A stretch of 64,000 bases of DNA from Mucilaginibacter ginsenosidivorax. Its GTDB lineage: Bacteria > Bacteroidota > Bacteroidia > Sphingobacteriales > Sphingobacteriaceae. Location: NCBI RefSeq assembly GCF_007971525.1, contig NZ_CP042437.1:1922001-1986000 (forward strand). The letters are read 5' to 3'. The notes under the pieces were generated by a model. It made no database searches and was not told the origin of the DNA. It saw only the letters and a program-made list of their open reading frames with translations. A program made the position numbers and the translations under genes. Positions 46,792-53,843 of the stretch are shown piece by piece (positions within the stretch are counted from its first letter, which is position 1; every line of letters starts with the position of its first letter).

Positions 46792-47154
46792 ATGATAAAA
46801 ACTTATAAGCTATATACCGGAGCCGACGGGCACTCCCATGTACAAACAGGGACAGTATCCGAAGGTCTTTTCAACCAGGCATCAAGCATCAGGTTCCAGG
46901 AATCGCCACCGCATTCATTTTTTGATTGGCACAATGCCCCTGCCGAGCAGTATGTGATAACCTTATCAGGCACCCTTGAGTTTGAAACCCGCCCCGGCGA
47001 AACTTTTATTGTGCGCCCCGGCGAAATACTGATTGCCCTGGATACCACCGGAACTGCCCATAAGTGGAAACTGGTTGATGACCAGCCATGGCGACGAGCA
47101 TATGTAGCTTTTGATGCCGGCCATGAAATAAATTTTGTACCGGACGGCGTGTAA
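46792..47154 (+). CDS. Cupin domain protein
   Basis: A 120-residue single-domain protein with the conserved cupin barrel layout: FDWHNAPAEQYVITLSGTLEFETRPGE (motif 1, with His and the G-x-x-E-F-E turn) and VRPGEILIALDTTGTAHKW (motif 2, with a late His). Possible metal ligands are His46 and His in the second motif, though the usual HxH pair is reduced. No signal peptide. The role is unknown; small cupins of this kind are often isomerases, dioxygenases or sensors. Confidence 0.8.
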   Translation: MIKTYKLYTGADGHSHVQTGTVSEGLFNQASSIRFQESPPHSFFDWHNAPAEQYVITLSGTLEFETRPGETFIVRPGEILIALDTTGTAHKWKLVDDQPWRRAYVAFDAGHEINFVPDGV

Positions 47155-47278
47155 AAAAAAGCCATGCTGGCCCGGCATTGCTGCCCAACCAGCTCCCTGC
47201 CTGCAAAACAATCATTTTGTCTTGCTTGCAGGGCCGGCGTTTTGCCCCGATAGCAAACCGGATGACCTTTAAACTTCT

Positions 47279-47695
47279 TTAATCGGGCCTAATTCTCACA
47301 TACACGGTGCTGAAACCATCGGAAATGAACACATCGTTTTGGTATAAGGTATCGTTACGGATAATAAAAGCGGTAGGGTTTTGGTTATTAATCTTCAACA
47401 GGTCAAAAGTTTCGGTAGCCGAATATTTATAGTTCCTGGTTATCGAGAACTTACCCGATAAGGTAAGCGAGTCTTTTTTATACATTTTAAAAGTACTATC
47501 AGCACCATAAACCTGGGTAAATGAGTAACCGAGGCTTTGCGGTGTAAGTGTAACCCCAGCAATGCCGCCAACAGATTTTACCCAGCGCCAACTGCCTGTT
47601 ATTTGGGTAGATGCCGGGACCGGCAAGCCATCTTTATTACATGAACTAACGCTGCAAAGTACCAGCGCGGCAAATAACAGGATAAAGTATCTCAT
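47279..47695 (-). CDS. Lipoprotein, lipocalin-like
   Basis: A 138-residue lipoprotein with lipobox LVLCSVSSC (Cys19). After a short linker comes ITGSWRWVKSVGG, a typical first strand of Bacteroidota lipocalin-like domains, and an eight-strand-like pattern (STFKMYKKDSLTLSGKFSI; IIRNDTLYQNDVFISDG). The ligand and role are unknown. It is divergent from purU. Confidence 0.68.
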   Translation of the reverse strand: MRYFILLFAALVLCSVSSCNKDGLPVPASTQITGSWRWVKSVGGIAGVTLTPQSLGYSFTQVYGADSTFKMYKKDSLTLSGKFSITRNYKYSATETFDLLKINNQNPTAFIIRNDTLYQNDVFISDGFSTVYVRIRPD

Positions 47696-47824
47696 TTTTT
47701 CAGGTTATATAATGCATTACGCAGGTGTTCAAAGCTTTGCTACAGCACATTACAATTTTTCAGAAAAATTATTTTATATAACTACTTATGTTATTTTGCA
47801 GCAAATTCTTTGTATCATTAAACC

Positions 47825-48652
47825 ATGATTATAGTTATTCAGTGTAAAGACCAGGTGGGCCTGGTTGCTTACATAGCAGCCATATTGGCGAAGCAGCATT
47901 TAAACATCGTATCCATGCGCGAACACGTGGATCAAAACGAAAGTTTATTTTTCATGCGGGTTGAAGTTGATGATAACCCCGAAAGCGCACAACTGGAGCA
48001 ACTATTAAAACGGCTGCTGCCCGATGGCGCCATGGTGCTGGTAAACCCCCTGCCCCACAAAAAGGTAGTAGTGCTGGTAACTAAAGAATACCATTGCCTT
48101 GCCGATATACTTATTCGCAACTATTTTAAAACATTGGGTGCAACTGTTCAATGCGTTATAGGCAATCATGCCACACTGCAAAACATTTGCAAACGCTTTG
48201 ATATGCCTTTTCACCACATATCTCATGAGGAGGGCACGAAAGAAGAATTTGAACAAAGGGTAATTGAAACCGTTGAACAGTACACGCCCGACTATGTGGT
48301 GTTAGCTAAATACATGCGTATCCTGTCGCCAAATTTTGTGAGCAGGTTTCCTATGCGCATCATCAATATCCACCACTCGTTTTTACCTGCATTTATTGGT
48401 GCAAATCCTTACCGCAAGGCTTTTGAACGGGGTGTAAAGCTAATTGGTGCAACAGCCCACTTTGTATCAAATGAGCTTGACGAAGGGCCTATCATCGCCC
48501 AGCAAATTATCCCGGTAAACCATACTTTTACAGCAGCAACCATGGTAAAGGCCGGGCAGGAAATTGAAACCTCCGTACTGGCCAGGGCTCTTAAACTGGT
48601 TTTTGAAGACCGTGTATTTGTATCAAAAAACAAAACCGTAATTTTTGAGTAA
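47825..48652 (+). CDS. purU: Formyltetrahydrofolate deformylase
   Basis: PurU hydrolyses 10-formyltetrahydrofolate to formate and tetrahydrofolate, balancing one-carbon pools. The 275-residue protein has an N-terminal ACT domain (residues about 1-80, IVIQCKDQVGLVAYIAAILAK) that senses methionine or glycine in known enzymes, and a C-terminal formyltransferase fold with the catalytic triad in NIHHSFLPAF (Asn and His) and VSNELDEGPII (Asp). All three catalytic positions are kept. It is transcribed alone. Confidence 0.94.
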   Translation: MIIVIQCKDQVGLVAYIAAILAKQHLNIVSMREHVDQNESLFFMRVEVDDNPESAQLEQLLKRLLPDGAMVLVNPLPHKKVVVLVTKEYHCLADILIRNYFKTLGATVQCVIGNHATLQNICKRFDMPFHHISHEEGTKEEFEQRVIETVEQYTPDYVVLAKYMRILSPNFVSRFPMRIINIHHSFLPAFIGANPYRKAFERGVKLIGATAHFVSNELDEGPIIAQQIIPVNHTFTAATMVKAGQEIETSVLARALKLVFEDRVFVSKNKTVIFE

Positions 48653-48725
48653 CAGCCGCCAGTCGTTAAATCCCAATATATCAAAGTAGTCTTTTTTGAC
48701 TTTTTAATTTTGACTTTAAACGATA

Positions 48726-48751
48726 ATGGTGGACCATAAATGATCCACCAT
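48726..48751. terminator. 8-bp hairpin between purU and GH30 gene
   Basis: atggtgga (48726-48733) pairs perfectly with tccaccat (48744-48751) between the convergent purU and GH30 genes. No T run is attached, so its role as terminator is tentative. Confidence 0.4.
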
Positions 48752-48787
48752 ACATCTGAGATTTAGTTGATTATAAAAAGATCTTTG

Positions 48788-50248
48788 TTACTCTACTACA
48801 AGTGTGGCAATGGAATGCGGCTGGCTGGTTGTTTTGGCAGCTTTACCTTTTATCCACAGGCTATATTCAATTTTTTCGTCGGTCTGGTTCATCACTATTA
48901 CGGATAACTTGCCGTTAGGGTTTAGGTAAGCGGTAGTTAATAATTTGTCGCGGCTGGCTACGGCTGCAACCCGCCTGGCACCCGGTTGAATGTACTTGCT
49001 AAAATGCCCTAAATAATAGTACGAACTGGTATAAATAAGGCTGCCGTTACGTAAATCGGCGTGTACCGGTGCAAAACAAAAGTTACCAACGTGGTTAGGG
49101 CCGCCGTTTTCATCCAGCAGGATGTTCCAGTCTGTCCAGGCCACGGTACCGGCATTAAAGTCGTTTATCATCGCCAACCCATAGCGTTCGCCAAGCGACC
49201 AATCGTTAATTTTATTGAAGTCAAATTTTTCGATACAGCCTTCGGTAAAAATGAGGTTTTTAGCAGGGAAAGCCTCGTGCGTACGCCTTAACGATTCAAA
49301 TTGCTGGCCCGCTCCCGTCCATGTTTCATACCAGTGGAAACCAATGCCCCATACATATTTGGCGGCTGCGGGGTCTTCAAGAATAGTACTGGCTTGCTGA
49401 TATAATAAATCGCGGTTGTGGTCCCATACAATCAGTTTTTTGCTGCTTAAGCCCTGTTTGGCCAATGTTGGCCCTAAAAAGTTCTTTACAAAATCGCGCT
49501 GTTCTTCAGCTGTATATTTACATGATTCCCAGCTTTGCGATGCCATAGGCTCATTTTGTACCGATAAGCCCCAGATAGGGATACCTTCATTTTCATAAGC
49601 CCTTATAAACTTGCCATAAAAATTGGCCCAGCTTTGATAGTATTTAGCCAACAACTTACCGCCATGCAACAGGCTGTTATTATCCTTCATAAAGGCAGGC
49701 GGGCTCCATGGCGACGCAAATAAAGTAAGCTTGCCACCGGCAGCGGCCATAGCTTCTTTGATAAAGGGAATGCGGTAAGCCCTGTCATGGCTGATATTGA
49801 AGGTTTTAAGCGCTCCATCGCCCTCTTTGATATAAGAGTAGCTGTCGCTCGAAAAATCGCAGCTTTGGATGTTGGTACGGGCCAGGGTGTAACCTATTCC
49901 CTTATCCTTATCATAGTAAGCGGCTAACAGTTCTTTTTGTTTATCCTTAGGGAGCTTGTAAAAAGTTTCGGCAGAGGCATCTGTGAGCGCGCCGCCAATA
50001 CCCAGCATGGTTTGAAATGATTTTGCCGGATCAACAAAAACAGATACTTCTGTTTCGCCTGGCTGGGGGCTATCCTGAAACTTTAAGGTTTCGGTAGTTT
50101 TAAACCTCATGCCCGGTTCGTTATCAGAAACTATAACACGTACCTTTTTGTTAGCGGTAGAAAACGGCACTTTAACCTGGGCATTTACCGATGGTAACTG
50201 TAGCAGGCCAGTTGCTATAAAACAGCCAATTATTACTTTTTTATTCAT
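48788..50248 (-). CDS. GH30 family glucosylceramidase-type enzyme
   Basis: A 486-residue exported glycoside hydrolase. The signal peptide ends PSVNA. The TIM barrel carries the GH30 residues: acid/base Glu233 in LSVQNEPM and nucleophile Glu336 in LIFTEGC; GIGGALTDA at the start and FASPWSPPAFMKDN are also typical. A C-terminal beta domain (about residues 415-486) completes the fold. Enzymes of this group act on beta-1,6-glucans or glucosylceramide-like substrates. It is a single gene with no transporter beside it. Confidence 0.93.
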   Translation of the reverse strand: MNKKVIIGCFIATGLLQLPSVNAQVKVPFSTANKKVRVIVSDNEPGMRFKTTETLKFQDSPQPGETEVSVFVDPAKSFQTMLGIGGALTDASAETFYKLPKDKQKELLAAYYDKDKGIGYTLARTNIQSCDFSSDSYSYIKEGDGALKTFNISHDRAYRIPFIKEAMAAAGGKLTLFASPWSPPAFMKDNNSLLHGGKLLAKYYQSWANFYGKFIRAYENEGIPIWGLSVQNEPMASQSWESCKYTAEEQRDFVKNFLGPTLAKQGLSSKKLIVWDHNRDLLYQQASTILEDPAAAKYVWGIGFHWYETWTGAGQQFESLRRTHEAFPAKNLIFTEGCIEKFDFNKINDWSLGERYGLAMINDFNAGTVAWTDWNILLDENGGPNHVGNFCFAPVHADLRNGSLIYTSSYYYLGHFSKYIQPGARRVAAVASRDKLLTTAYLNPNGKLSVIVMNQTDEKIEYSLWIKGKAAKTTSQPHSIATLVVE

Positions 50249-50544
50249 GGGTTATCTTAATTGGTTTACCGACGGGCAATTAGCCATTAGGGGACTTGGT
50301 TCCGGTATCCCAAATTAAGAAAGTTAATTTGAATAATGCAAATATGCACCGCAATAAATAATTGATTTATAGCAATTTATCGGCAGTTTGATACGGTTTA
50401 ATACCAATAAAACTATTTTAAATATTGCTAATAATCAAACAGTTAAAAATTCGGGAACGATACCGTAAATATGTTTTGATACGCTAAGATACATTTGTGT
50501 ATTTTATACACTCTGCAAGCCGGATTTTGGCCGCAGTAAATAAT

Positions 50545-50922
50545 TTATTGGCTTTTAAGCTCCTCTTCAATCCGCAGGCTTTCTTTGTGGATGGCGTTCA
50601 TCAGTTCGGTGATAAAGGTTTCTGAGAGGCCTTCTTTTTTGCCGGCAGCAACAGCTTTTTCAAGCACCTGCTTAAACCTGTCGGCTTGTAATGGCGCTAT
50701 ATTATTCTTGGCTTTGTAAATACCAATCTCCTTAACCACCCGTTCCCGCTGGCCCAGTAGGACTATGAGTTGCTTATCCAGCGAATCAATTTTATTACGG
50801 CTTATCTTCAGGGTTTGATCGGTGCTTTTAGGGGTCTCCATCGGTACAGATTGTGCGGTGGCTAAATTGAGGTTAAACAAATACATCAATAACAAAACTC
50901 CAAGTCGGGTAAGTATTTTCAT
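50545..50922 (-). CDS. Exported chorismate mutase (AroQ type)
   Basis: A 125-residue protein with signal peptide MKILTRLGVLLLMYLFNLNLATAQ, so it should be periplasmic. The mature part is an AroQ helical bundle: RNKIDSLDKQLIVLLGQRERVVKEIGIYK, then a conserved APLQADRF-K loop and IHKESLRIEEEL. Key basic and acidic residues (Arg, Lys, Asp, Arg, Glu) are in place. Chorismate mutase makes prephenate for Phe and Tyr; exported forms occur in some bacteria, with unclear purpose. The frame opens further at 51042, but the ATG at 50922 gives the proper signal peptide. Confidence 0.85.
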   Translation of the reverse strand: MKILTRLGVLLLMYLFNLNLATAQSVPMETPKSTDQTLKISRNKIDSLDKQLIVLLGQRERVVKEIGIYKAKNNIAPLQADRFKQVLEKAVAAGKKEGLSETFITELMNAIHKESLRIEEELKSQ

Positions 50923-51176
50923 AACCCAATTTAATAAAATTAATCTAATTAATTTGAAGATTTGAAAATGGAGGGTCAAAAACCAAGCAAAAATCCTCAA
51001 AAAAACTATACAAAACCACACAAATGATGCAAAAAAACACAACTAATTATTACTTTTCAGGTAATAAATAACAACATTTGGATACTTTTCAATAACCCTC
51101 ATCGATTTAATCAATAGTTACAAAAAAACCGGACAGCCATGCCCGGTTTAGTTTGTAATGATCAACCGAAATCTGG

Positions 51177-51536
51177 CTACCTGTCGTTATTATGGCCGCG
51201 TTTAATCATCTCGTGGACGGCCCTGGCCAAAAACTCTTTTCCGTAATCGTCAAGGTTGGTTTGTTTGCCGCCGCCGTTTATTTCGTAAACAATCTTCCCA
51301 TTGTCGTTCTCGGCCACCAGGTCATCACTGTTGATACTACAGGATACCGACCCATGGGGCGAAATAGCTTTAATGGCCTTGCCATCCTCGGTAAAGTAGG
51401 TTTGGCCGCGGTATTCAATCTTAACGGTTCTGCCATCGGCATTTTCAATAATGGTGGTGTGCCGGCCGCCAAAGCGGCAGGCTGTGGCCAGCAGCATAAG
51501 CCCTGCCAGGGCCATAAATTGTTGTATTTTTTTCAT
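51177..51536 (-). CDS. Small lipoprotein (119 aa)
   Basis: Signal MKKIQQFMALAGLMLLATAC with lipobox ATAC (Cys20). The mature part is a short beta-rich domain (TIIENADGRTVKIEYRGQTYF; SCSINSDDLVAENDNGKIVYEIN) ending in a charged helix. No family is recognised. It is transcribed alone in a region with repeat DNA on its upstream side. Confidence 0.65.
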   Translation of the reverse strand: MKKIQQFMALAGLMLLATACRFGGRHTTIIENADGRTVKIEYRGQTYFTEDGKAIKAISPHGSVSCSINSDDLVAENDNGKIVYEINGGGKQTNLDDYGKEFLARAVHEMIKRGHNNDR

Positions 51537-51696
51537 GATGATATGTTGTAAGTGTTGCGCTCATCACAAAGCTAATACAAAACACAGTACTATACAATAC
51601 ATAGTACCATATTTATTGAAAATAATTTTTTGCTGGTGATTAATTGCACATGACGTATTCCGGGTTCAAATAAACATTGGCATTGAACGCTGGCAA

Positions 51697-51847
51697 CGAC
51701 TCACCCGGTCGAGGCTACGCCCGACCACCCTCTCTCCGGCTGACGCCGCAAAGAGGGTTTTAATATTTTTATTAAATTTTCCGATCCCCTCTATGCGACG
51801 CAGTCGGAGAGAGGGGCAGACGGGCGAAGCCTCGTCGGGGTGAGTCG
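51697..51847. repeat. Family F inverted repeat with long imperfect arms
   Basis: Left arm from 51697 (cgactcacccggtcgaggct...) and right arm 51805-51847 (...ctcgtcggggtgagtcg) match over about 42 positions with some gaps. The interior carries a second pair (ccggctgacgccgcaaagag and ctatgcgacgcagtcggag). It lies 39 bases from the stop of the pentapeptide gene. Confidence 0.75.
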
Positions 51848-51886
51848 TGCCGACATGCGATATGCGTTATTCCCCGCCGCACTCTC

Positions 51887-52306
51887 CTACACCCTCCCAT
51901 TCAGCAAATCTTCAATCAAAATACCGTTGATGGTCATACCCGTAATATTACAGTTGGTTATGGCTACGCCTTGCAGGTTGCAGTTGTTGATGGTGCTGTG
52001 GCTCAGTTCGCAATCATCAAAGCGCAGGGGGCGTTGTTTGGCTGCGGGGTTGTATGCGGGGTGTCCTTCGGGCGGCATACCAATATTGTGAATGTAGGCG
52101 CCGCCAAGCTGCGCGCCTTCAATCTCCAGGTCGCTTAGGTTGGCATTGGTAATCTTAAGTTTGCTCAGGTCAACGTCGTTAAAGCTGGCGTTGCTCATTT
52201 TAAGCATTACAAATGTCGATCCATCCAGGTGCGCGTATTTGGCATCAATTACTTTGGTGGTTTCGATGATGTTAACCTTGTCCGGCTGAGTGTTTGAACT
52301 TTCCAT
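51887..52306 (-). CDS. Pentapeptide repeat protein
   Basis: A 139-residue protein whose centre and C-terminus are built of five-residue repeats of the A(D/N)LXX type: FNDVDLSKLKITNANLSDLEI, and after a loop LSHSTINNCNLQGVAITNCNITG. These form a right-handed four-sided beta helix. A loop of about 25 residues (YIHNIGMPPEGHPAYNPAAK) interrupts the helix. Some family members mimic DNA and protect gyrase, but most have no known role. The start at 52306 (MESSN) is preferred to the TTG/ATG extension at 52354. Confidence 0.85.
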   Translation of the reverse strand: MESSNTQPDKVNIIETTKVIDAKYAHLDGSTFVMLKMSNASFNDVDLSKLKITNANLSDLEIEGAQLGGAYIHNIGMPPEGHPAYNPAAKQRPLRFDDCELSHSTINNCNLQGVAITNCNITGMTINGILIEDLLNGRV

Positions 52307-52478
52307 AATATTTTTTTGTTCATCGAATTTACAAAGGAGTACAACTAATGGCAACGGCCGGCTCAGACATTTTAGCGGTACTTTTGCGACAATTGATGCG
52401 TTATAATTTGTTGGATGCTAATATGTACCCACATAAAACTATTTAGTATTCAAAGCGTTAAGCTGAAACAAAGCAATT

Positions 52479-52826
52479 ATGAAACCGATATTTTTTACGT
52501 TAACCAACAAGCTAAGGCTGATGGTAATACCCGATACCGAAGCGCACCTGGACGGACACCCGGTAATTAGTTATACCTATAGCCTGTTTATAGACAGGGA
52601 CAAGGGCCACGAAGAACAAGTTTTAGATAAATTGAGCACCCTGCATTTAGACAAAATTATCGACCCGGATTACTTAGGCTTTGTTGCCTTTGAACAGCCG
52701 GCCAACGTTTTCTCCTACACAGCGGGCCAGCACGAATTAAGCATTGCAGAAGTTGAAGAAGTAATTGAACTGCTAACCAAATTCAGGGATAACCCAACCC
52801 TTTGGCATCCAATTGACGATATGTAA
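52479..52826 (+). CDS. Protein of unknown function (115 aa)
   Basis: A soluble protein with beta strands at the N-terminus (IFFTLTNKLRLMVIPDT), a HEEQVLDKLSTLH helix, DPDYLGFVAFEQP and a helical C-terminus ending LWHPIDDM. No family is recognised. Its stop codon directly abuts the stop codon of the convergent PNPOx-fold gene. Confidence 0.65.
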   Translation: MKPIFFTLTNKLRLMVIPDTEAHLDGHPVISYTYSLFIDRDKGHEEQVLDKLSTLHLDKIIDPDYLGFVAFEQPANVFSYTAGQHELSIAEVEEVIELLTKFRDNPTLWHPIDDM

Positions 52827-53396
52827 TTAATGCAGCGCCGTTGGCAACCCATCAAGGCTTACCAGGTTTTTTTCTTTTTTATAGGCCTCCAACCCTTCGG
52901 CGCCTTTATTGGCGGCCCATTTATAAGCCTGGTCGCGCTCGCCTTCATAGCTGTAGTAGGGTACGCTAAAGCCGCACGATGTTTGCACCTGGTAAACGTT
53001 GGCCACAATAATTTGCCGGGTTGATAGCAGGATATCAAAATGCGGGGCCAGCAGCGGCCATTCTTCATCGCCGGGCAGCACGGTATAGCCATTGCCATAT
53101 AAACGCAGAATATTTGGCGGCCCCTCAAAGGCGCAAAACATAAAAGTGATTCGGCCATTTTCCAGGAGATGGGCCGAAGTTTCGTTACCGCTGCCTATAA
53201 TATCCATGTAGGCCACCCTGGTTGGCGACAGTACCTTAAAGCTATCTATCCCCTTGGGTGATAAATTAACATGCCCACCGGCAGCAAGCGGCGCCGAGGC
53301 TACAAAAAACATTTTTTGCTTTTCAATAAAAGCCTGGTGAGCAGGCTGTATGGTTTCAAAAAATTTTCCCATAGTGGTTTCATTTTTCTTGTCCAT
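52827..53396 (-). CDS. Pyridoxamine 5'-phosphate oxidase-fold protein
   Basis: A 189-residue protein of the flavin-binding split-barrel (PNPOx-like) type: KMFFVASAPLAAGGHVNLSPKG, RVAYMDIIGSGNETSAHLLENGRITFMFCAFEG and LRLYGNGYTVLP. The Bacteroidota members of this sub-group are of unknown substrate. The frame opens at a TTG at 53399, but the ATG at 53396 is the better start. A C-terminal extension (residues about 150-189) is Lys/Glu-rich. It is divergent from the upstream KAP gene across 447 bases of gene-free DNA. Confidence 0.85.
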   Translation of the reverse strand: MDKKNETTMGKFFETIQPAHQAFIEKQKMFFVASAPLAAGGHVNLSPKGIDSFKVLSPTRVAYMDIIGSGNETSAHLLENGRITFMFCAFEGPPNILRLYGNGYTVLPGDEEWPLLAPHFDILLSTRQIIVANVYQVQTSCGFSVPYYSYEGERDQAYKWAANKGAEGLEAYKKEKNLVSLDGLPTALH

Positions 53397-53843
53397 CAAA
53401 TTTAATAAATTATTGCGGCTGCCGTGCGTTTATCTCTTGTCATGCTGACGAAGGAAGCATCTATTAATGAACTTTTTTACCACCGGAAAACAAAGGAAAT
53501 AATTTCGTCCTTACGTACCGGGCATTTTTGTCTTGATTCTTAATTCTTTCCCTGCCGTTGCCTGCGGCCCGCGCTTTACACTCATACGCGCACAAGGCAT
53601 TAGGCGCTTGGCCGGTATCCGTTTCAATCGTTATCGGGGGTTTCGGGGAATTGAGGGGAGATTTACTACAAAATATTGATTTGCATGTTGCGAATATGTG
53701 AGACGTATGCACCAACTTGGAGTTCGGATAAGGTTGACATGATGACGCGCATCATACTTTTGGAAGAACGCTGATCTTTGGACAGTTTTTACAATTTCGC
53801 CAAATGCCCATCGGCAACTACCCATGCAACTTTTAAAAATGGA
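53397..53843. other. 447-bp gene-free region
   Basis: No coding frame is convincing. The left part has a lone family C half (tcttgtcatgctgacgaagg near 53437) and cttgattcttaattct text. The right part shows no feature I can identify. Confidence 0.5.

Noticed and set aside
46803-47215. Minus-strand frames opposite the cupin gene
   Set aside because: The plus-strand frame has the cupin motifs; the others are composition effects.
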